DNA of 64,000 nt, taken from positions 248,001 through 312,000 of the forward strand of contig NZ_FRDH01000003.1 in NCBI RefSeq assembly GCF_900143205.1. Direction: 5' to 3'. Position numbers and translations under genes: made by a program. The notes beneath the pieces are model-generated. The model searched no databases. It had not been told where the DNA came from and saw nothing but the letters and a program-made list of their open reading frames with translations. Shown in pieces: positions 37,691 to 46,068 of this stretch (its first letter is position 1; the number at the start of each line of letters is the position of its first letter). This DNA is from Butyrivibrio hungatei DSM 14810 (GTDB lineage: Bacteria > Bacillota > Clostridia > Lachnospirales > Lachnospiraceae).

Positions 37691-37705
37691 CTAAAAGCGT
37701 TTTAG
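37691..37705 (-). promoter_or_regulatory. Palindrome over the lplB ribosome site (cre-like)
   Basis: CTAAAA-N3-TTTTAG overlaps the upstream edge of the AGGAGG. It fits 11 of 14 positions of the catabolite-repression (CcpA) consensus, with the outer bases deviating. Operator role is only a possibility. Confidence 0.35.
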
Positions 37706-37797
37706 TAATTGTGTCTTTATTTCAAGCTGTTCGCTTTGTATGTGGAAATTATATGAATGCTCATCTCATAACGTCTATAATCAATTTCTTGCATAAT

Positions 37798-37822
37798 AAA
37801 AAACACCCGATTTCTCGGATGT
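37798..37822 (-). terminator. Terminator of the AraC-type regulator gene
   Basis: Minus strand ACATCCGA, loop GAAA, TCGGGTGT, then six T. It separates the regulator transcript from the transport-lyase operon. Confidence 0.85.
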
Positions 37823-37846
37823 TTTTAGAAGTAATCAACAAAATGA

Positions 37847-40126
37847 TTATACCTGTTCTGCCCTGGATACCTGTCTGAATTTACCAGGAGTAGTTCCTAC
37901 CATCTTGTTAAAGAATCTTATAAAGTTCTGTGCGTTTGTATAACTAAGTTTCTCTGCTATTGCTCCAACTGTCATATCCGAATTTGTCAAAAGATCTTTT
38001 GCAAGCTTTAACTTATACTGCTCCACATACTCTGTGAAGGTCATATTCTTTTCTTCCTTTAAGACTCGCCAGATATAGCTTGTATGATAGCTAAGTATCT
38101 CTGAACATTCATTAATAGTAATGTTTCCAGATTTTGATTCAACCAGCTGTTCAATAGCAGCCATTATTGTTCCTGACTGATTCTCAATGAGCTGATTCTG
38201 CTTGTAGATCACAGGATCTATCATATTAAACTTAATATACTTTCTAACTCTGTTAAGATCATGGTAATCAATGATTACAGGATAAATATCTTTAACTTCT
38301 TCTCTAAATACATCCATTCCCAGGCCAGAGTTCTGAGCTTCCATTACTATGGAATTAACCAGCTGTAATAGTATTGGTATTGTGTTATCACGTGTTATTT
38401 TTTGTCCTATGAGATTAGCAAATATCTCATCAATCAACCTATAAGCTGATTCTTTATCACCAAGCCTTAATGCTCTTTGAAGTTCCTGTTCCTTGTCTTC
38501 ATCGTACTTAACAAGCGCATATCCAGAATCTTCACTGTAGCGGCTTACAAAGCTTCCTGTATCTATCTTTCCATGCTGTATAGCCTGAGCACTTTCTGTG
38601 TACGCCTCATTTATCTGGTAGATATTGGTGTATGGTCTGCTGATACCTATTCCAATGTTCATACCGTACTTGTTGTAGATGTACTGCCTGATGTAATTGT
38701 AGTTCTTTAACATGATCTCCCTGAACTCCTCAGTATCCTTCGTTTCCACAAAGGCAACAACTGATCTTGAGTAATACACCATAGGAAGAAAGTACTTTCT
38801 GGTATCAACATTCCTTTTGAGCTCATCTATGATCTCTGTGCATATTCTCTTCTCTTCATCAGCAGAGATAACAGTGTCTTCATTTATCATCTTAAGAACA
38901 AGTGTTATTATCAGGTAATTCTCTGGAATCTTGTCCGATAGAGAAAGTCTGTAGATATATTGATCTATCTCTTCTTTGGTAAGCTCATTTCTGTAAAGCC
39001 TCATTGCAAATAGATTTGTGGTGTGTTCAATCAGCGCTTCATTTTTGTTATCGAGCCTTTTTACGCTGTTAGTCAAATATTTCAGTTCGTCCTCTCCAGG
39101 AAGGAGCTGTTCAGAATTTTCCTTGGCAATCTCAGATGCAGCGGCGTGAATTGGCTTGTATATGCTATAGAAAACGATTATCGATATCAATAACAAAAGT
39201 AATACAACAATCACAAATCCAAACACCTGATATATATTAGTAAATATCTCAAGTCCTTCATTGTAATAAGAAACATAAAGCTGAAGTCCTGCCACTGAAT
39301 AGGTACTTCTGCTTACATAAACTTTTTTGCCTTTTCCTATATTAAGAATGTGACTGGTCTCATCTGGCTCGTCTAGTTTGTACTGATCTATAAGCTTCAC
39401 CAGTTCGTCATTTGTTGAAAAGATAACCTCTCCATCAGCAGAGTAAAGAACTGCATCCTGATTCTTTTGAAGCTGTTTTTTCAGATCAGTCGTTATCTGT
39501 TTCATATTCATATTTATGACAAATAGTGCATATGGAGTGACCTCTGAATAAGGAACAAACAGTATCAGATCAAGACCGCTGATAGGGACTGTCATCCTGT
39601 AGTCCCTTGAATTCTTGTCTGGAGCTTCGCTGTCTATATATATCCAAAGGTTCTTGGTGTAGGTTTCTATGTAGGTATTATAGATATCCATGATCTCATC
39701 AAGGTTAAGGACCTCGCTTGTTGGATATCTTCCCCTACTACCCAAGACAGTGCCTGTCTTAAAGTTTACAAGCGTATAAGCAGAAACATAATCAGAAACT
39801 ATATTATTACCAGAAAGAGTATCCGCTGCATCAGTTATGGCGCTGACCTGATCATAATCAATATCGTTCTCAACGATATACTTGACCTCATCATTTGTCT
39901 GAGTTGCAAGATAATATTTATATACGGTAACAAAAGTATTCTCCAAACTTGCCATGATATTATCAGTATCTTTAGATAGTTCTGAAACCCTCAGTTCCGT
40001 ATTTCTTTCTATATAACTGCGCACAAAAATAGTGCCAAAGGACACCACTGTCACAATAAGAAACAGTGTTATCGCAATTAGCACTCTATACTTGTACCTC
40101 ATATTCTTAATAATCTTCAACACCAT
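37847..40126 (-). CDS. Membrane-bound AraC-family regulator, YesS/YtdP-like
   Basis: 759 residues: membrane helix 1 (about 14-33), an extracytoplasmic sensor (35-295), membrane helix 2 (about 300-322), a cytoplasmic region with a degenerate GGDEF-like part (about 370-540), and a C-terminal AraC double helix-turn-helix (655-755; ITINECSEILSYHTSYIWRVLKEE and VGAIAEKLSYTNAQNFIRFFNK). Same size and layout as B. subtilis YesS, the activator of rhamnogalacturonan genes. Position directly upstream of that operon supports the same job, probably sensing extracellular oligosaccharides. Confidence 0.87.
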   Translation of the reverse strand: MVLKIIKNMRYKYRVLIAITLFLIVTVVSFGTIFVRSYIERNTELRVSELSKDTDNIMASLENTFVTVYKYYLATQTNDEVKYIVENDIDYDQVSAITDAADTLSGNNIVSDYVSAYTLVNFKTGTVLGSRGRYPTSEVLNLDEIMDIYNTYIETYTKNLWIYIDSEAPDKNSRDYRMTVPISGLDLILFVPYSEVTPYALFVINMNMKQITTDLKKQLQKNQDAVLYSADGEVIFSTNDELVKLIDQYKLDEPDETSHILNIGKGKKVYVSRSTYSVAGLQLYVSYYNEGLEIFTNIYQVFGFVIVVLLLLLISIIVFYSIYKPIHAAASEIAKENSEQLLPGEDELKYLTNSVKRLDNKNEALIEHTTNLFAMRLYRNELTKEEIDQYIYRLSLSDKIPENYLIITLVLKMINEDTVISADEEKRICTEIIDELKRNVDTRKYFLPMVYYSRSVVAFVETKDTEEFREIMLKNYNYIRQYIYNKYGMNIGIGISRPYTNIYQINEAYTESAQAIQHGKIDTGSFVSRYSEDSGYALVKYDEDKEQELQRALRLGDKESAYRLIDEIFANLIGQKITRDNTIPILLQLVNSIVMEAQNSGLGMDVFREEVKDIYPVIIDYHDLNRVRKYIKFNMIDPVIYKQNQLIENQSGTIMAAIEQLVESKSGNITINECSEILSYHTSYIWRVLKEEKNMTFTEYVEQYKLKLAKDLLTNSDMTVGAIAEKLSYTNAQNFIRFFNKMVGTTPGKFRQVSRAEQV

Positions 40127-40153
40127 AATCCCCCAAAAATGATATTTGCTAGG

Positions 40154-40162
40154 ATTATAGCA
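40154..40162 (-). promoter_or_regulatory. Extended -10 promoter of the regulator gene
   Basis: Minus strand TGCTATAAT, an extended -10 box; no clear -35 box at the right distance. About 28 bases before the start of the regulator. Confidence 0.5.
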
Positions 40163-40296
40163 TTATTTGTTTTACATTTTTATTAAAATATTGACCTAAA
40201 TCTGTACATAATTGCACAAATTTTATGTAACCCACTCCGTTTCCATTTTTTATCATAAAAGCATCAAGATAATGCCCTTTAAGAAACCAAAAACGC

Positions 40297-40731
40297 TTAG
40301 TGGGTTTCCTTGATGTAATCCATAGCCTCCAGATATCCATCAAGGCCGTGACCGTAGATCTGCTTGTCACAGGCAGGTGCTGTTACTGAGATCTTGCGGA
40401 ATTCTTCACGGGACTGGATGTCTGAGATATGGACTTCTACTTTGGTGATGTTCTCGATGCTCTTAAGGGCGTCGTGGATGGCGTAGCTATAGTGTGTATA
40501 AGCTCCAGGATTGATGACTATGCCTTCTGTACCATCACTGTAGGCCTCTTGGATCCTGTCGATTATGGCTCCTTCGTGGTTGGACTGGAAAAGAACTACT
40601 TCATCGCCATCTTTTTTGGCTTTTTCGCTAATAAGATTGCAAAGGTAGTCATAGTCCTGATTGCCATATACTGCCTTTTCTCTTATTCCAAGAAAGTTTA
40701 AGTTTGGTCCGTTAATTACAAGTATCTTCAT
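40297..40731 (-). CDS. aroQ: 3-dehydroquinate dehydratase, type II
   Basis: 144 residues, the usual length of the dodecameric type II enzyme of the shikimate pathway. Catalytic Tyr 22 (EKAVYG), Asn 74 in VINPGAYTHYS, and His 101 in VHISDIQSREEFR are all present. Last gene of the purL-carAB-yesU-aroQ run, 15 bases after yesU. Confidence 0.94.
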   Translation of the reverse strand: MKILVINGPNLNFLGIREKAVYGNQDYDYLCNLISEKAKKDGDEVVLFQSNHEGAIIDRIQEAYSDGTEGIVINPGAYTHYSYAIHDALKSIENITKVEVHISDIQSREEFRKISVTAPACDKQIYGHGLDGYLEAMDYIKETH

Positions 40732-40746
40732 CTCTTATCCTCTTTA

Positions 40747-41409
40747 TCAGATCCAGGTCACTTTAAGGTTTCTATACTCAGCGATCATAGGTGCAAGCTG
40801 ACGAAATCCTACGTTTCCACCTGTCAAAAGATCTCCATAAGTCATGCCATCATCGACAAATTCAAATATCTGAAGGTCATTTACAAAGAATACAACTTTG
40901 TTCTTGGTCTTAAGAACAGTTATCTTGTACCAGTCAGAATCAACCGATGCATCAGGAATAGGATCTGCTCCCTGACATACCAGGTGAAAACCATAGCTTT
41001 TTCTTAAGTTACAGGTATGAAAGGCTCTTTCATCTGGCTCTTTTCTTCTGAAATATGAAACGTGGAAGGCATTGATGTCACCTGAATGGTACTGTCTGTA
41101 CTCACCAGTTCGTTTTTCAAGTCCCTCGTCAAAGATATTTCCAGCTCCGTTTCTTGCTTTAGCTGCAAAAAACATCATGGCAAGTCCAGGCTCTTTTATT
41201 GGCCTGAACTCCCATTCAATCTTAACATCTGATGGAAAAGACACTGGACACCATAAAACAAAGTTGGCTTTCTGACCTTCCTCTGCAGAAAGCTCATTCT
41301 CAAGTCTCATGGCTCCGTTATCAAAAGATATCCTGGCTTTTCCTTCCAAAATAAAATCTTTAATATCTTCCTGTGAAGAAAGCTTATTTTCATAGATTAT
41401 TTTTGACAT
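40747..41409 (-). CDS. yesU: YesU-like protein (DUF1961)
   Basis: 220 residues from the ATG at 41409, with CGGGGGA upstream; an earlier in-frame start at 41445 lacks a ribosome site. It resembles B. subtilis YesU closely: FVLWCPVSFPSDVKIEWEF, KRTGEYRQYHSGDINA, AFHTCNLRKSYGFHL and GFRQLAPM. YesU has a concanavalin-like sandwich and is coded in the rhamnogalacturonan cluster; its activity is not settled. Here it is placed apart from the pectin operon, between carB and aroQ. Confidence 0.85.
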   Translation of the reverse strand: MSKIIYENKLSSQEDIKDFILEGKARISFDNGAMRLENELSAEEGQKANFVLWCPVSFPSDVKIEWEFRPIKEPGLAMMFFAAKARNGAGNIFDEGLEKRTGEYRQYHSGDINAFHVSYFRRKEPDERAFHTCNLRKSYGFHLVCQGADPIPDASVDSDWYKITVLKTKNKVVFFVNDLQIFEFVDDGMTYGDLLTGGNVGFRQLAPMIAEYRNLKVTWI

Positions 41410-41431
41410 TGTAATCCCCCGAATAACATTA

Positions 41432-44400
41432 TCAAAGTTTAGCAATATCTACGAGTTCAAGACCTTCTTCTGTTTCTTCTGTCTCCAAGCTTGTTACAAG
41501 AGCTCTTGCTGTATCAAGGGCTGTGATAACGTTAACACCTGTCTCAATTGCAGTTCTGCGGATAAGGAATCCATCACGACTCTTATCTCTTCCCTGAGTA
41601 GGTGTATCGATAACAAGGTCAATCTTGTGACCAAGAATAAGGTCGATAACTGTAGGTGACTCCTGGCTGATACGGTTGATCTTTCTTGCTTTTACGCCGT
41701 TCTCATTGAGTGTATCAGCTGTTGAACGAGTTGCATAAATGATATATCCAAGTTTTTCGTATCTGCGTGCAATATCGATAATCTCGCCCTTATCAGAGTC
41801 TTTTACTGTAATGATCATCTGTTTGTATTTAGGAAGCTTGACGCCTGCTCCAACGAAAGCCTTATAAAGAGCTTCATTGAAGTTCTTGCTGATACCAAGA
41901 CATTCACCTGTACTCTTCATCTCAGGTCCAAGGCTGATCTCAGCTCCTCTGATCTTCTCAAATGAGAATACTGGCATCTTGATAGCCACATATCCAGCCT
42001 CTGGCTGAAGTCCAGGCTTGTAACCAAGGTCTTTGAGCTTCTTGCCCATCATAACCTCTGCAGCAAGGTCAACTATAGGAATACCTGTTACCTTACTGAT
42101 ATAAGGAACTGTACGGGATGATCTTGGGTTTGCCTCGATGATGTAAACCTCATCTCCTACAGCGATGAACTGAACATTTATAAGTCCGATTACATGAAGT
42201 GCCTTGGCAAGTCTTCTTGTATACTCGGCAATTGTCTCTTTTACCTTATCAGAAAGAGACTGTGCAGGATATACAGAGATTGAATCTCCTGAGTGAATAC
42301 CTGATCTCTCGATATGCTCCATGATACCTGGGATCACGATGTCCTCGCCATCACATACGGCATCAACTTCAGTCTCAATACCCTGAAGATATTTATCAAC
42401 AAGGATTGGGTGATCCTGAGCATATCTGTTGATGATATTCATGAACTCTTCGATCTCAGCATCTGAAAGAGCTATCTGCATTCCCTGTCCGCCAAGTACA
42501 TATGAAGGACGAACAAGTACAGGATAACCAAGTCTGTTAGCAACTTCCTTGGCTTCTTCTGCTGTATAGACTGTAGCACCCTGAGCACGCTTTATCTGTG
42601 TTTCTTCAAGGATCTGGTCAAAGATCTCTCTATCTTCAGCAGCATCTACGTCCTTCGCATCTGTACCGTAGATCTTAACTCCCATCTTCATAAGATCCTG
42701 GGTGAGCTTGATGGCAGTCTGTCCACCAAACTGAACTACCGCACCGTCTGGTTTTTCAAGACGAACTATATTCTCAACATCCTCTGGAGTAAGTGGCTCA
42801 AAGTAGAGCTTATCAGCTATATCAAAGTCAGTTGATACAGTCTCTGGGTTGTTATTAATGATGATAGTCTCAAATCCGGCTTTCTTGAATGCCCATGTTG
42901 CATGAACTGAACAGTAGTCGAACTCGATACCCTGTCCGATCCTGATAGGACCTGAACCAAGTACAAGGATCTTTTTCTTGCCACTGTTTGCACTAAGTGC
43001 GGCTTCATCCTCAGAGTCTTTTCCGTTATATACTGAGTAATAATATGGTGTTGCAGCCTCAAACTCAGCAGCACAGGTATCTACGATCTTGAAAGTAGCA
43101 TGAATATTGTATTCATCCCTAAGCTCTTTTAACACATCCTGTGTAAATCTTGTAAGTCTTGAGATAACTGCATCCGGATACTCTAATCTCTTAGCCTCAA
43201 GAAGTGTCTCGTAAGAGATGATCTTCTTGGCATCTTCTAATGTACCAGCCTTACCTTCACTGTTCTTTTCACCGATCCTTAGGAGTTTGAGCTCCATCTT
43301 AACAAGTGTATGAAGCTTGTCGATGAACCAGTGATCGATCATTGTGATGTCATGGATCTGATCATGGCTGATTCCTCTTCTAAGAGCTTCAGCAATAACC
43401 CAAATTCTCTGGTCATCAACAATCTTAAGTCTCTCTAAAAGGTCTTCGTCATCAAGTTCAGAGAAATCATAACTTGTAAGGCAGTCAACGTGCTGCTCCA
43501 AAGAGCGGATAGCCTTCATCATAGCACCTTCGAAGTTAGTGCAGATACTCATAACTTCACCGGTTGCCTTCATCTGAGTTGTAAGAGTTCTCTTAGCTGT
43601 AATGAACTTATCGAAAGGAAGTCTTGGGAACTTTACTACGCAGTAATCAAGTGTTGGCTCGAAACTTGCATATGTCTTTCCTGTAATTGCATTCTTGATC
43701 TCATCAAGTGTATAACCAAGAGCAATCTTGGCTGCAACCTTGGCTATAGGATAACCTGTTGCCTTGGAAGCAAGAGCTGATGAGCGGCTAACTCTAGGAT
43801 TAACCTCGATTACGCAGTACTCAAAGCTTGTTGGGTGAAGAGCAAACTGTACATTACATCCACCTGTGATCTGAAGCTCATCAATGATATTAAGAGCTGC
43901 GCTTCTTAGCATCTGATATTCCTTATCAGAAAGAGTCTGAGAAGGAGCAACTACTATTGAATCACCTGTATGAACACCTACAGGATCAATGTTTTCCATG
44001 TTGCAGACTGTGATGCAGTTTCCTGCACTGTCTCGCATTACTTCGTACTCGATTTCCTTCCAACCTGAGATACAACGCTCTACCAGTACCTCGTTGGCAC
44101 GTGAAAGTCTAAGACCATTTTCAAGGATTTCTTCACATTCAGCCTGGTTATAAGCTATACCACCGCCTGATCCACCAAGTGTGAACGCAGGTCTGAGAAC
44201 TACTGGGTATCCGATCTTGTTGGCAAAAGCCACACCATCTTCAACGTTATGAACAACTAATGAAGCTGCGCAAGGCTCACCGATCTTTTCCATGGTGTCC
44301 TTGAATTCCTGTCTGTCCTCAGCTTTTCTGATTGTTTCAGCTGTTGTTCCAAGGAGCTTGACTCCGTGAGATTTAAGGAAGCCTGATTCATCAAGCTCCA

Positions 44401-44698
44401 TGCCAAGATTAAGTCCTGCCTGTCCTCCAAGAGTAGGAAGGATTGAGTCTGGTTTTTCCTTTTCAATGATCTGTTCAAGGACCTTTACTGTAAGAGGCTC
44501 GATATAAACCTCGTCAGCAATATCCTTATCTGTCATGATTGTAGCTGGGTTTGAGTTTACAAGTACTACTTCTATTCCTTCTTCTTTGAGGGAACGGCAG
44601 GCCTGTGTTCCAGCATAGTCAAATTCTGCGGCCTGTCCAATTACTATAGGACCGGAACCGATGACCAGTACCTTTTTTACATCTAAATTTTTGGGCAT
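41432..44698 (-). CDS. carB: Carbamoyl-phosphate synthase large chain
   Basis: 1088 residues, full length. Two ATP-grasp halves are visible: half 1 begins KKVLVIGSGPIVIGQAAEFDYAG and half 2 (about 560) KKILVLGSGPIRIGQGIEFDYC, each with its NPR motif (EVNPRVSRSSALASKATG, EANPRSSRTVPYISKVTG), and a C-terminal allosteric MGS-like domain (about 940-1088). It makes carbamoyl phosphate for pyrimidines and arginine with CarA. It is 117 bases after carA, an unusually long gap. Confidence 0.96.
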   Translation of the reverse strand: MPKNLDVKKVLVIGSGPIVIGQAAEFDYAGTQACRSLKEEGIEVVLVNSNPATIMTDKDIADEVYIEPLTVKVLEQIIEKEKPDSILPTLGGQAGLNLGMELDESGFLKSHGVKLLGTTAETIRKAEDRQEFKDTMEKIGEPCAASLVVHNVEDGVAFANKIGYPVVLRPAFTLGGSGGGIAYNQAECEEILENGLRLSRANEVLVERCISGWKEIEYEVMRDSAGNCITVCNMENIDPVGVHTGDSIVVAPSQTLSDKEYQMLRSAALNIIDELQITGGCNVQFALHPTSFEYCVIEVNPRVSRSSALASKATGYPIAKVAAKIALGYTLDEIKNAITGKTYASFEPTLDYCVVKFPRLPFDKFITAKRTLTTQMKATGEVMSICTNFEGAMMKAIRSLEQHVDCLTSYDFSELDDEDLLERLKIVDDQRIWVIAEALRRGISHDQIHDITMIDHWFIDKLHTLVKMELKLLRIGEKNSEGKAGTLEDAKKIISYETLLEAKRLEYPDAVISRLTRFTQDVLKELRDEYNIHATFKIVDTCAAEFEAATPYYYSVYNGKDSEDEAALSANSGKKKILVLGSGPIRIGQGIEFDYCSVHATWAFKKAGFETIIINNNPETVSTDFDIADKLYFEPLTPEDVENIVRLEKPDGAVVQFGGQTAIKLTQDLMKMGVKIYGTDAKDVDAAEDREIFDQILEETQIKRAQGATVYTAEEAKEVANRLGYPVLVRPSYVLGGQGMQIALSDAEIEEFMNIINRYAQDHPILVDKYLQGIETEVDAVCDGEDIVIPGIMEHIERSGIHSGDSISVYPAQSLSDKVKETIAEYTRRLAKALHVIGLINVQFIAVGDEVYIIEANPRSSRTVPYISKVTGIPIVDLAAEVMMGKKLKDLGYKPGLQPEAGYVAIKMPVFSFEKIRGAEISLGPEMKSTGECLGISKNFNEALYKAFVGAGVKLPKYKQMIITVKDSDKGEIIDIARRYEKLGYIIYATRSTADTLNENGVKARKINRISQESPTVIDLILGHKIDLVIDTPTQGRDKSRDGFLIRRTAIETGVNVITALDTARALVTSLETEETEEGLELVDIAKL

Positions 44699-44701
44699 TT
44701 A

Positions 44702-44824
44702 TTTTCCTTTCTCGCCATGCCGACAGACTCGAAATTACTTCGTAATTCCTCGTTGTCGCGGCGTCGCCGTATATTCATCGTGATACATAAAAACATATAT
44801 GCAAGCATATATTTTTTATGTATC
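44702..44824 (-). other. Two strong hairpins between carA and carB
   Basis: Hairpin 1 (44782-44824): GATACATAAAAA and its continuation ATATATGC pair over a 2-base loop in a 20-bp stem with one bulge; it includes the carA stop codon. Hairpin 2 (about 44716-44765): GCCGCGACA with an inner GAATTAC/GTAATTTC folds on CTGTCGGC. Neither has a clear T-run. They may set CarA:CarB ratios or be a small inserted repeat. Confidence 0.65.
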
Positions 44825-46042
44825 GCTCTTCATGCATGGCTCTCTTTTCGCGCACATGTTTATAAATCTATCAAACAGATAGCTTGAATCCTGTGGTCCA
44901 GGGCATGCTTCCGGATGGAACTGCACCGTAAAGATGTTCTTGCCTACATATGCAAGGCCTTCGTTTGTTCCATCGTTTACATTTATAAATGCTGGCTCAG
45001 CCACATTCTTGTCAATCTTATCCATGTCTACTACGTAGCCGTGGTTCTGGGATGAGATATACACTCTGCCAGTAGCAAGGTCTTTTACCGGATGGTTACC
45101 ACCTCTGTGTCCATACTTCATCTTGTAGGTATCAGCACCAGTTGCAAGAGCCATGAGCTGATGTCCAAGACAGATTGCAAAAATTGGCTTGTTTGAATCA
45201 TAAAGTTTCTTGATCTCAACTATGATATCTTTGCATTCCTTTGGATCTCCAGGGCCGTTTGAAAGCATGATTCCATCTGGATTATCCTTAAGGATCTCTT
45301 CTGCTGAAGTATTTGAAGGATATACTGTTACATCACATCCTCTTGCAGCAAGAGAATCTGCAATGTTTCTCTTCGCACCGAAGTCTAAAAGAGCTACCTT
45401 AAAGCCTTTACCATTAAGTTTCTTAACGATTGCAGGCTTTTTCTCTTTCTTAGAACTGTCGCCCTTTCTTGATGCTTCGTAATCTTCTTTATTGAAGACC
45501 GCACTGCCTGAAAGTGGTCCGTTCTCGCTAAGATCTGAAACGCCTTTTACAAGATACTTTTCTTTGCAGGAAACCTTTGAAACCACATCTCCTGTTGTAT
45601 AGGCTTCAAGCTTAGCCTTGATATCCTCGTATTTGATATTCTCATTAGTTGTAATATATCCGTTCATTGTGCCCTTTTCTCTAAGGATCCTTACAAGGGC
45701 TCTTGTATCTATTCCTTCGATTCCTGGAATCTCATACTTTTCAAGGAATTCCTGAATTGACATGTCACATCTGAAGTTAGAAGGAATATGAGACAGTTCA
45801 CGGACAATAACCGCATCTACCCAGATTCTCTCTGACTCCATATCTTCTACGCATACGCCGTAGTTACCGATCAGCGGATATGTCATGCAGACTGCCTGGC
45901 CTGCATAAGACGGGTCTGTAAATACCTCTGTGTATCCAGCCATTGATGTGTTAAAAACGATCTCACTAACAACATCTTTGTCTGCACCTATATGTTTTCC
46001 CTCAAAGACGGTTCCGTCTTCTAAGATTAAGAAAGCTTTCAT
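44816..46042 (-). CDS. carA: Carbamoyl-phosphate synthase small chain
   Basis: 408 residues: an N-terminal CPSase domain (FNTSMAGYTEVFTDPSYAGQ) and a C-terminal class I glutamine amidotransferase with the nucleophile Cys in FAICLGHQLMA and the His-Glu pair in VQFHPEACPGP. A Ser/Lys-rich insert (about 180-205, RKGDSSKKEKK) sits in the linker. It gives ammonia to CarB. Starts 26 bases after purL, with CGGAGG before the ATG. Confidence 0.96.
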   Translation of the reverse strand: MKAFLILEDGTVFEGKHIGADKDVVSEIVFNTSMAGYTEVFTDPSYAGQAVCMTYPLIGNYGVCVEDMESERIWVDAVIVRELSHIPSNFRCDMSIQEFLEKYEIPGIEGIDTRALVRILREKGTMNGYITTNENIKYEDIKAKLEAYTTGDVVSKVSCKEKYLVKGVSDLSENGPLSGSAVFNKEDYEASRKGDSSKKEKKPAIVKKLNGKGFKVALLDFGAKRNIADSLAARGCDVTVYPSNTSAEEILKDNPDGIMLSNGPGDPKECKDIIVEIKKLYDSNKPIFAICLGHQLMALATGADTYKMKYGHRGGNHPVKDLATGRVYISSQNHGYVVDMDKIDKNVAEPAFINVNDGTNEGLAYVGKNIFTVQFHPEACPGPQDSSYLFDRFINMCAKREPCMKSDT

Positions 46043-46068
46043 TTATTTCCTCCGTATTATTTCTATGA

